From NCBI GenBank assembly GCA_029216955.1, contig JANAVB010012075.1, positions 352,396 to 416,395 of the forward strand: a stretch of 64,000 nucleotides of DNA, written 5' to 3'. A program made the translations under genes and the position numbers. Source of the DNA: Iris pallida. Lineage: Eukaryota; Streptophyta; Magnoliopsida; Asparagales; Iridaceae. The notes beneath the pieces are model-generated. The model worked only from the letters and a program-made list of their open reading frames with translations, made no database searches and was not told where the DNA came from. Of the stretch, positions 36,220-45,818 are shown one piece after another. Each line of letters opens with the position of its first letter. Position 1 is the stretch's first letter.

Positions 36220-38271
36220 AAGACAAGACATTATGTGACAGGACAGACTATTCATGTTATCTCTAGAATAAATTCCATTCGGGTATTGATGAGAAAACCA
36301 AGCATTCTTAACTCTAAGTTAGCTACCTGGGCGATGTTGCTCACTCCTTATGACATGGTTTATGTACCTCAAAAATCAGTGAAAGGTCAAGCATTAGCTG
36401 ATTTCTTAGCTGCTCACCCTGTACCTGAAATATCGAAGCTATATGAGGACATTCCAGATGAAGTCGTGGATTGCAACATAACTTTGAAGGATGACATCTG
36501 GCAATTATATTTTGATGGAGCATCACGGGTTGGACCTAAAGGTAATATTGTCTCTGGAGTAGGAATCGTCTTGGTTTCTCCTGATAAAATGGTCATATAC
36601 CGTGCCTACTCTCTCAATGAGCCATGCTCTTACAATGTAGTAGAATATAATGCTTTGCTGATTGGTCTCCAAGTAGCAAAACAATTAGATATTGGGTTCC
36701 TTAAAGCTTATGGAGATTTTCAACTAATTGTTAATCAAGTTATAGGAACTTATGAAATCAGAAATCCTGATCTCATCCCTTATCATCAAGTGGTAATCAA
36801 GTTGGTCCTTTCATTCAAAGGATTCTTCATCGAATTCGTACCACATTCTCAGAATATGGAAGCTGATGCTCTTGCTAGTCTAGCTGCAGACTTAGCTGTT
36901 CCAATTCGAAGACAAAACACAATTACATTGTTGGACCGAGACTTATTCTGTGTCAAGAATAATCTGTATATTGAACAGAGTTATATTACAGAGTCAAGTT
37001 CCCAGCAGAAGGATTGGAGAAGTCTATTCATTGACTATGCGGTTCATAGGATTTTACTTGAAGATCCAAAAGAAGCTGCATCAATCAAGAGAAGATCATT
37101 TCGATTTTACTATGATTCGTCTTTACATATGTTATATCGTCATTCATACGATGGACTCTTGCTACGCTGTCTCTCAGAAAGTGAAGCTAAACAGACACTC
37201 CGTGAGGCTCATGATGGTGTCTGTGGTGCTCATCAACCAGGTCCGAAGTTACAGGACCACATTCGAAGAATGGGGTATTATTGGCCTTCCATGATAGCAG
37301 ATGCTGTAGATTACGCCAGAAGGTGTAAAGCATGTCAGATTCATGCTGACTTTATCCACCAACCTTCTAAATTTCTACATCCTACAACAGCTTCCTGGCC
37401 CTTCGAAGCTTGGGGTATGGATATTATTGGTCCGATTAATCCTCCTTCTGTTAAAGGACATCGATTTATATTGGCTATAATCGATTACTTTTCTAAATGG
37501 GCAGAAGCAGTTCCCCTTGCTGCAGTGAAAACATCTAATATGATCAGCTTCATTAAACACCATGTCATTTATCGTTTCGGGATTTCTCGACGGATAATTC
37601 ATGATAATGGACCATAATTTGCCAGTCAGGCATTTTATCGGTTCTGTGATAAGAATCGAATTTAAAATCTGGCTTCTACGGCTTATAATCCAGCTGCTAA
37701 TGGTTTAGCCGAAGCTTTCAACAAAACGATCATTAAACTTCTCAAAAAGTTTGTCTCTTCTAATAAACGTGATTGGAATAAGAAACTTGGAGAATGTTTA
37801 TGGGCTTATCGAACAACAGTCCGAACTCCTACTGGTTTTACACCATTCTTACTGGTTTATGGATGTGAGGCTGTCCTCCCATTGGAAATCCAGATTCCAT
37901 CTCTTCGAATAGCCATTGCTAATGAGCTAACTATAGAGAATAATAATCGCTTACGACTCCAAGAACATGAAGAATTGGACGAAAAACATCTTCAAGCACA
38001 ACAACATATTGAGCTATATCAAGCCCGTATATCTCAAACTTTCAATTGTAAAGTTAAAGAAAGGATATTCAAGGTTGGCGAGCTAGTATTAACTGTTCGA
38101 AGACCGATGGTAATGACTCACAAAAGCAAAGGGAAATTTCAAGCAAAATGGGAAGGTCCTTATGTAAATGAGACCATGTTTTTCAATGGCGCCTATCGGT
38201 TATCCAAGTCCAATGGAGATCTACTCATGATGCCGATCAATGGCAAATTTCTTAAGAAGTACTATGTATAA
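36220..38271 (+). pseudogene. RNase H end, second (archaeal-type) RNase H and integrase
   Basis: After the end of RNase H ('GQALADFLAAHPVPE') a second RNase H domain follows at about 36500-36880: 'WQLYFDGASRV', 'VVEYNALLIGL', 'AYGDFQLIVNQV', with the D-E-D catalytic set visible. It is diagnostic of the Tat lineage. The integrase has the zinc finger H-H-C-C ('HDGVCGAHQPG' ... 'CKACQIHAD'), the core aspartates (WGMDIIGP, IIHDNGP) and the glutamate (NGLAEAFNK), then a C-terminal domain to TAA 38269-38271. TAA stops at 37615-37617 (inside the DNGPQF-type motif, where family members have Q) and 37663-37665 break the core. Confidence 0.93.
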
Positions 38272-38334
38272 AAAAAAAAGAGACAGAATGATAATAAAAT
38301 TTCTTTTATTTTTATTTTTGTTCTGAACAAAGGA

Positions 38335-38628
38335 TTAAGGATGAAGACCACTGCCTTCCTTATTTAATACATAGTCGGCCAATGCATCGAAGGCATCGTT
38401 GCCTGAACTCACAAAAAACTTGCAGGAGGCCATCCTCAGTGCCTCTTCCTCAGGAGTTTTCCCTGGCTCTGTTAAGAACACGAAAATGTCTTGCGGTGGC
38501 TTGGGCATAGAAGAGCTTTCGTTTATTTCGGTTGGGCCTGATACAATTGGCTTAACGGGATGCATCTCGATGACGTCCTCAACCTTCATGGAAACTTCAT
38601 TCTTTTGCTGCACATCCTTGGAAGACAT
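38335..38628 (-). CDS. Antisense gene 2 of the Tat element, small acidic protein
   Basis: An intact 97-codon frame on the strand opposite to pol. It starts MSSKDVQQKNEVSM, is rich in E, P and S in its first half and hydrophobic/neutral later ('ALRMASCKFFVSSGNDAFDA'). No membrane segment or known domain is seen. A TATA box (38680-38687) lies about 52 bases before the ATG, which fits a plant 5' UTR of some 20-25 nt. Its stop is 63 bases from the pol stop, so the genes converge, and AAATAAAA words follow on the minus strand as possible poly(A) signals. It is the only undisrupted frame with its own promoter in the element, but it is short and unproven. Confidence 0.45.
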   Translation of the reverse strand: MSSKDVQQKNEVSMKVEDVIEMHPVKPIVSGPTEINESSSMPKPPQDIFVFLTEPGKTPEEEALRMASCKFFVSSGNDAFDALADYVLNKEGSGLHP

Positions 38629-38679
38629 TTTCGATAGAGGAATGGAAATAAGAATGAAATGTTACAAAGAGTTCTCACC

Positions 38680-38687
38680 TATTTATA
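38680..38687 (-). promoter_or_regulatory. TATA box of antisense gene 2
   Basis: Minus strand CTATAAATAGG, the same core as in the LTR and antisense gene 1 promoters. Confidence 0.6.
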
Positions 38688-38985
38688 GGAGAGATCTATT
38701 AATGAACTGGTCTTTAAAATTGAAAACAACTTTTCATTCCCGAAAAGACCTGTTCATTCACTACGGCAGATTCATTCATTCAAATTGTGGAATTGAATCG
38801 ACCATTTGTTTCCCGAAAGATACGTTAGTTCATTTATTCTTCCATCAATATTGGCATGTGTCCTCAATGACATCTGTCTTCTTATTTCCCCAGCTACCAA
38901 TGTTTGGTTAAGCTGGTAACTTGTCTCTTCAGAGAGAATTTTTAATCTTTTATCTTACCAGTTGGTATAAAAAGTTGGATTTATT

Positions 38986-39367
38986 ATTTATCATGTTATC
39001 ATGACCTCTGAATAAATTTTAAATCTGTTTGTATTTCCTATCTATCATGTCCATTTGGCCTCTGAATAGATATTAATCTAGTTTTCGTTGAGTTGTTACG
39101 ATCTATCATGTCCATATTACCTCTGATAGTATTGTACACTCTAAACAGAAAATGAGATTTCATTATCTATCATGTCCATATTACCTCTGGATAGATACAA
39201 TTTATTTGAGTTTCAAAGATCTATCATGTCCATATTACCTCTGATAGTATTGTACACTCTAAATAGAAAACGAGATTTCATTATCTATCATGTCCATATT
39301 ACCTCTGGATAGATACAATTTATTTGAGTTTCAAAGACTTATCATGTCCTTATTACCTCTGATAAGT
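38986..39367. repeat. Array of seven palindromic modules
   Basis: Seven units of 27-34 bases share the core TATCATGTCC...TTACCTCTGATA: 38986-39017, 39039-39072, 39103-39129, 39164-39197, 39221-39247, 39282-39315 and 39337-39367. Their outer arms differ but remain complementary within a unit (TATCTAT/ATAGATA, ACTTATC/GATAAGT, ATTTAT/ATAAAT). Part of the array is a 118-base tandem duplication. It lies between antisense gene 1 (its 3' side) and the promoter of antisense gene 2 (its 5' side). Confidence 0.85.
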
Positions 39368-39479
39368 ATTTTTTTTATCTTATACCTATTGTTTAAATTC
39401 AAAATAAACGATAGGATCACAAAACAAATATTTTTCATTTCTTGAATAAGATAAAAGATTACAAAAGCTCCTTCTTTGC

Positions 39480-42400
39480 CTAAGGCGGAGCAGACATATC
39501 TTTCAGCAATTTTTTGAGCTCTGCTAAACGCTTCTCACGAGAGCCCATTATATTTTCAGTAGCTATCTATCTTCGGGCTTCTGGAGTGCTAATAGGAGAA
39601 AATTTAGCAAAAGTAGCTATCAGATTATCTCTGGCTTCAGTAGATTCGGCTCCAAAAACTTGTTCCTCCAAGATTGAGCTCTGTGTCAAATATTGGTCAC
39701 GAGCTGATATTAATTGCTCCCTCTCAGCTTTCAAACGAGCTAGTTCGACCTCAACTTCACAAATTTTATCATTTTGCTCCTGAATTTTCGTATTCGAAGT
39801 GTCATAGGCTTCACTATAATGCTCCAACCGAGGCTTTGCATTAGCTAAAAAAGCCTTTTCTTTGGCAACTTTATTGCTGTGTTCTTTGAGAGAGTTATTT
39901 AAAGTAGTCTCTCGAGCAGTGAATTCAGCTGATAAAGTATTGTACTCAGCTTGAATGAGACTTTCAGTGGTTTCACTTGTCAGCTTCAGATATTCTTTAA
40001 TAGGCTGCTCAAGTTCTTCTATTACCTTTTCTAATGCAGTTGCTCTCTCAACATCATTAAACATGGCGACATTCCTGATAGTGGAAACAATCGTGCCTTT
40101 CAAGCTGTCATAGCTAAGGCCCCTATTCAGGACCATGTCAATCAAAGCTACCAAAGTCTTGTAAAAAGCTTCAGTGTGAATCACAACTAAGAGATTCATT
40201 TCTGCATTAGAGCTCGGTGTTGCAGCAATCTCTACCAAGTCTCTTTTCCGAAGGCTAGGAGCAAGTGAGGTTGTTTCGATAGCAGATGAAGATATAGATG
40301 ATGTAGTCGTCGCTACCATAGCCAATCGATCCCTAGTAGCTTTTGGAGTCACGTCTTCAGTGCTTGTTATTCTAGCCGTTTCTGGAGTTCTGGTGGCGGT
40401 AATTGTGGTAGATGGAATAACAGTCGGAGCAGCTGATTCAGGTTCAGGCATACTCTCCTCCGGAACCTCTGTATGATCAGTAGTAATAGCGGAGGGTGCT
40501 ATCACAACATTCTCAGTTTCGGTTGGAAATTTGACCATGCCTCCATCATCTCCTTTAACTTTTGACTGTTTAGGCTCTGGAGATACTTCAAGTTCTTCAT
40601 CAAGGCCAGTTCCACCCTCAACAGCTGCTTCATGGTCTGCAGTTGGTTTTTTTGCAGCTTGTTTTTTTTTTCGGTCGTCAATACGAAAAGATAATTCGGG
40701 CTGAGCGTCTGCTTCAACCTCTGTTTCAACCTGTGCTTCAATCTCTTTCTGTACTTTTGGTTGCTCATTTTCTGGTTGGATTACTTCTACTTCATCTGAA
40801 GAAGAAGTCTCTTCATCAGATTCCTCATTTTCCTCATGGATATCTTCTTGAGGAGGAGGAGCCACGGGTTTTGGTGTAATGATGATATCTACAAATTGAA
40901 CAAAATAAGTTAATATACAAAATCATGATACATAATTCCATATAGGTTTTGCTTAGTACCTGGAATATGTACATTTTGTTCAAGGTATGAATCATAATCA
41001 CCATCCCAGTCATCATCATCAAAAGTGAGAGCCGACTCGTCTGATGGGATCTGGTCTCGATTAGCAATGTGTGCAGTAGTAGTATCCTCCATAACTTGTG
41101 CCTTTCGCGGCAAAGATAAATGGAGTGAGGAGCTAAGGCATCCAGGAGATAAAAATTTTACAACTTCTGATGCTGCTGCTGGTTGAGGTATTGAAGACCC
41201 TTCTCCCGGATGGACTGAAGGGGAAGAAACAAGTTGGTCCTTTTCGACCGAGATGTCATCTTCTGTAATAAAGGCTTTGGGTTTAGAAGGCCCTTTAGTA
41301 GTAGTCTTCTTCTTCTTCTCAGGAGACTTCACTGGAAGAGTGGTAGCTATAGTCTGCTTTCGTTTGCGGGTTTTTTCAATAACTATTGGTCCCGCGGCTA
41401 TCTCCCCAGCTCCTCTAGGAATTACTGTCAGAAATTCATCTATAGCAGAAGTATTGTCTGGTACGTCAGGAGTTATTCTGATGGGTTCTTCAACATTTCC
41501 CTCCTGTGCCCATCGCAGACTTTCTTGCATGCTATAACCGTCTTCGAAGGAGCGAATAGATGTATAAAAATGAGCATACGTGTGAAGTATACGTAGCTCA
41601 GTTGTACTAGTGGCTGTAGATATGGTGAATCTAGCACCAGTACATGCAGTGCTAAAATATCTCTATGCTCGTGCACCGTCAATCAGCTTTCTATAATGAT
41701 AGAAGCTGGTGGAAGGATTGCCAACGTGAAGTTGGTCATATCCAAACTGGCGAGCAAACCTACTTGGTAGGCAAGGTTAAAACGTGCAGTAATCTTCATT
41801 CCTGTACATCAGATGGGAGGGTCTGATGTACGCCAGCCATCGGAAGATAGATCTTGGTAATAAAGCTGATCTATCTACTCTATCTTCAAATTGCACGCCA
41901 AGGCAGTCGGTTGGAACTGGTGGCCTTGTGCAAAAAAAGTTCCAGCCGTGAGAGTAATTTAATACTGCTCGTGTGTCTGCCACCATTGTAGCTCTCTATG
42001 TGGATTTGCTAAATTTTTGGAGGAAAATCCTCGCTTCATCCTCAGGGCCCAGTGGCAGCAAATTACAATTGTGGTGTAGTAACCAACCCATCAGATAGGT
42101 GTAGGGTAGCTCCACCCTTGGAAAATTGTCTCGATGAGGAGCATTATTAATCAACTCTTCACCAAAAGACCGTAGACCTGTATTTATTCGACATACCATT
42201 GCCGACAGCAAGTTGATTCTGTGTTTGAATACTAAATGTACCGCTGGCCACAATACATTACGGTGAATCCTGTCCACAGTACTGATTCCTGGCACGACCC
42301 ATCTTCGTAGCCATAAGGATAAGAAGCCTGCCATCAAGGCCTTCTTTGACATTTTCTGACTACCCTGCCTCAGGTTGCTTAAAGCCTCAGTCCCCGCAGG

Positions 42401-44236
42401 GATGTCTCCGGTTCTGGTAGATAGATATTGGTCGCGAGCTTTCTGAGAAGTCATCAACTCTTGGATTACATCTGTAAGAATTATTGAGCAAGGTCTATTG
42501 GTTTGAGTTTTGTCTTCTCGAAACCTGCTCTTCTCAGTCTTGGACACTCTATTTTCATGGTAAAATAGATAGGTTGTCCATTTGGTTATGTATGCTAAAT
42601 GTGACCCCGTTTCATATATACTGGTACATATCAGATAATGGCACATAAGTTCTTCATAGACTTGTACCATTTTCGGGCTCTTCTTTCGAACTTCTGCTAA
42701 TTTTCGATTGGAAGGAATGTATTCTTCATAAGAGAATTTGCCCATTGGCAGTTTTAAAATGAATTGCATCTCATGCAATGCAAGGCCCATCTCGCCGTAT
42801 GGAGTTGCAAAAGTTCCTGCCGAACTCATATACAATTCCAGTAAAGCTAGGAATAAGTTGCTATTCGGTGGAATGCCATAACTGGTAGAGGCCACCGCTT
42901 CATACAGGTCAATATCGTCTAATTCTGTTTTAAACTGCTTCATGACCCAATTACTGATCTGAATCCAGTTACTACTATATAGGGTTAGCCACCCTGTTAT
43001 CCTTGGGTTGGTCTGAGGATATAAGACTCCTTCCCTTAGAAATTTATTTATGAACATGGGAATTTGTACCGGCTGGATGAGAAGTGAGTCCTCACTCGGT
43101 GTAAACCTGGGCAATAGACCAAAAAATGGAATGACACCACTACAGGGAGTGCTAATGTGATAACCCATGTCATCTGCTCTTTCTCTTCTGAAAATGATCC
43201 TACCCGGTCTACCATAGCTATTGGGAGTCAAATTCCATAGCATTTGACGGTGATGGCTAGCATGGAAGAAAGCAGATAAAGGGTAATCCTTGTCCATGTC
43301 AGGGAGATACATTACCCTTTCTCCAGATCTAAATACCCTGGCCACTTTTTTGGGATGAGTTTGCGATTTGAAATCTATCGCATCCCCGAATAAGAAAGCT
43401 GGCTTTAAGAATTGTTGATTGTCCAGTGACACCAGCACTTTCCCGTCGATCATGGATAATAACATTCTATCTCCTTGGGCAGATATCAGCTGTGCTCTCG
43501 CTGCAGGGTATTCGGAGTTGGATTGAGGAAATTTAACATGAGATAAATCCTCCAGATAGTTCGAACCCACCATGCCCGCTGATGAGCCAAAAACTTCTTC
43601 AAGAGGATGAGCTTGTAAATCCACTAACAAAAGGAAAAAGAGAGATCAAGTTAGTGAGAAATCTAATTTGAAGTTTTATAAGTAAAGACATTGACTTTTA
43701 TGCTTACTAAAATTAACTAAAATTTTTTAAGTGTAAAAAAAGTCTTTGTTTTACAATGATTTTTATTTTACGCTAGCACATGCTAAAGTGAGGGTATTTG
43801 AAAATTTTACGTTGGCATAGATAGACATAAGCGTAATTCGAATTTTACGCTGACACGTATAACGTAGGCATATTTTTATGCTGACATGAATAGACATGAA
43901 CGTAATTCGAACTTTACGCTGACACGTATAACGTGGGCGAATTTTTTAAACTTTTTACGCTGACACGTACAATGTGGACGTATTTTGTTATTTCAGTTTC
44001 TACGCTAAGACGAATGATGTGGGCATGAAATCTGAAAGTTCGGGTTGTCTTCTTCTTCTCCGATGAATATTTCGGCCAAAAGATAGAGTTTTACCCTTCA
44101 TAGGTGGAGCTACGGCGGGATTGGGTTGTCGGAGTGGTGTCGATGACCGAATGAGAGTTTGTTCACGGTCGGCCGATGAAGAGTCAACGGCGGGTTTCTT
44201 CCCCTTGTTGCCAGCGGTGGTTTTCTTGGGAGCCAT
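39480..44236 (-). pseudogene. Antisense gene 1 of the Tat element: three-exon, PMD-like protein
   Basis: Reconstructed model: exon 1 44236-44095, intron 44094-43624, exon 2 43623-40960, intron 40959-40889, exon 3 40888-39480. Both introns are GT-AG (donors AGG/GTAAAA and CAG/GTACTA; acceptors after pyrimidine-rich tracts). Phases match, and the exon sum is 4,215 bases, a multiple of three, giving 1,404 codons. Exon 1 gives a basic N-terminus (MAPKKTTAGNKGKK). Exon 2 contains a region resembling plant mobile domain / 'putative gypsy transposon' proteins ('TLYSSNWIQISNWVMKQF', 'LSLWLRRWVVPG', 'LPSRFARQFGYDQLHVG'). Exon 3 is acidic, then a long coiled coil (about 150 residues). In-frame stops at 41996, 41777, 41663 and 39567 disable it. 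A TATA box lies 95 bases upstream. Tat elements are known to carry antisense ORFs here; domain naming is tentative. Confidence 0.7.
43750..44040. repeat. TTTACGCTGACACGT repeat array inside intron 1 of antisense gene 1
   Basis: About seven units of 35-45 bases, each starting (T)TTTACGCTGACACGTATAAC or a variant, continuing CGTGGGC or ATAGACAT. It carries the same TTTACGC word as the LTRs. Confidence 0.8.
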
Positions 44237-44330
44237 CGAGTTAAAGTGAGGGAAATTTCGAAGAAAGGGAGGCAAACAGATTCGGGATTGCAAAGAGACA
44301 AGTAAAGTCCTTATCGAACTCGAAAAGCTC

Positions 44331-44338
44331 TATTTATA
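44331..44338 (-). promoter_or_regulatory. TATA box of antisense gene 1
   Basis: Minus strand TCTATAAATAGAG, 95 bases before the ATG at 44236. Start of transcription would be expected near 44300, inside the element and just outside the 3' LTR. Confidence 0.65.
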
Positions 44339-44502
44339 GAGATTTTGAATCGGTTCAAATTCCCTGATTTTTTGCCGACTGTTGGATATTCTAACTTTTA
44401 CGCGGATGACTGTTGCGTATCCCAACTTTTACGCTGAATGGTTAAATCCCGAATTTTACGCTTCTGTTCAAAGTATTTCAAATTTTGAAAATATTCGAAA
44501 AC

Positions 44503-44516
44503 TTTGAAGGGGGTCT
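44503..44516 (+). other. Polypurine tract of the Tat element
   Basis: 'tttgaagggggtct' directly before the 3' LTR start at 44517; the run GAAGGGGG is the likely plus-strand primer. Confidence 0.7.
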
Positions 44517-45537
44517 TGTAGGAGCATAAAAAAAATGCTTCATAGATTGAGTCAAAGAGATAGAACTTTACACTCAAAATGAGCAATTTTACGCCAAGGA
44601 CAAGTCAGTTACTTTACGCCAGGGGCAAGCCGACTACGTTACGCTTGAGACAGGCTGTCAAATCATGCATTTAATGCAAGTGATAATGACTTTGACATAA
44701 TGATTTGCTGACAACATGCAACACAGAAGTCGAGAGGATCGGATTTTTACCAAGCTCGATACTTGTCGTATGGTGTGCAAAAAAGGCTACTTTACGCTCA
44801 ATAATTACTTATTTTTACGCACGATAGTTAAGTGAGATTTTACGCTCAAGGCTATTGTGGGCGTAAAGTCTATTTGGGCTAGTTTTATGCTCAAGGCTAT
44901 TTTAGCCACTTTACGCTCGGAGCATATTTTGGGGACGTTTTTAAGCCCGATCCTTCCTGACTATTTTGAAACGTGGTTTATCCACGTGGCTTTCATACCA
45001 CATTTATTGAAGAATGTGTATACGTGCTCCCTATTTTTGTTGGAATAATGGGACGCATGTCAACATATTCAGTGGGTGACTTCCATCGTGGGTGACAGTT
45101 ACCAGCGTACAAAACTCGATTTTGTTGCTTTTTACGCACAATGAGTTAAGTCTATAAATAGACTTATTTTCTTTATAACAAGGGCATGAAGGGAGACAGA
45201 AACAGAGGAGAATACATAGAGATCAGAGCCCAGAAACTTTGATTCTCCGAGAGCATTCTTCTTCAACCTTTCTTCCAGAACAGAGTGAAGCAAAGCAGGA
45301 AAGCATTCGACCTCGCCATTAGTGCCTAAGTGCGTCGATACCTTTCTGGTGACTTAGTTCTTCCAGTTGTTCATCTTCTAGCAGTGACTTTTATCATTAT
45401 CGTATGGTCCAAGGAACAAAGTGATCGCCTTTAGATCAGACTTCCATAGCAATACGTCCCAGAACAATTTGTACTTCTTGTACTTTTCTCGTTTTATTTT
45501 CAAAAGCCAATTTTCAGGAATTTTGTTGAGTGAAACA
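44517..45537 (+). repeat. 3' LTR of the Tat element
   Basis: 1,021 bases, exactly 47 shorter than the 5' LTR because one 'actttacgct'-bounded segment is missing. It retains an intact TATA box (TATAAATA, 45153-45160), so transcripts could start here toward the right, into LTR X. Confidence 0.95.
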
Positions 45538-45542
45538 ATTCT

Positions 45543-45818
45543 TATTTTAGAAATAGCTTTTATTACAAAATAATATTTGACAACTAATCGTTTTTGATTA
45601 AAAATATATGTTTTGCCGAAATAATAAATATTAAGAAAATCACTTAAAAATCGTATTTTTTGGAATTTAGTAGTTTTATGCAATTTCCCAAATTATGCGA
45701 AAATACGATTTTTATTAAAAACTCTTTTTTGACTATGATTCACAAAATAAGAGTAATAATATTTGATCGCATTCACAAATTACCATTTTTATCGAAAAAA
45801 TACAATGTCCAAATCAAT
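45543..45818 (-). repeat. LTR of element X, second segment
   Basis: 276 AT-rich bases between the Tat and LARD-B insertions. It joins 28204 on one side (ATTCT duplication) and 54814 on the other (TCAAT duplication). No gene. Confidence 0.7.

Larger units (their letters stand above)
28205..45537 (+). mobile_element. Tat-lineage (Ogre/Grande-like) gypsy LTR retrotransposon, 17.3 kb
   Basis: A perfect 5-base duplication ATTCT flanks it (28200-28204 and 45538-45542). The LTRs are 28205-29272 and 44517-45537, with a PBS after the first and a purine tract before the second. Order: extra ORF1, gag, protease, linker frames, RT-RNase H, a second RNase H, integrase, then two antisense genes. An ORF before gag, dual RNase H and antisense genes between pol and the 3' LTR are known features of Tat-lineage elements. 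All sense genes carry multiple stops, so the copy is dead by itself. Confidence 0.93.

Noticed and set aside
41234..41596. Plus-strand frames opposite antisense gene 1
   Set aside because: The minus-strand frame is supported by splice phase, length and domain-like motifs; the plus-strand ones have no motif.
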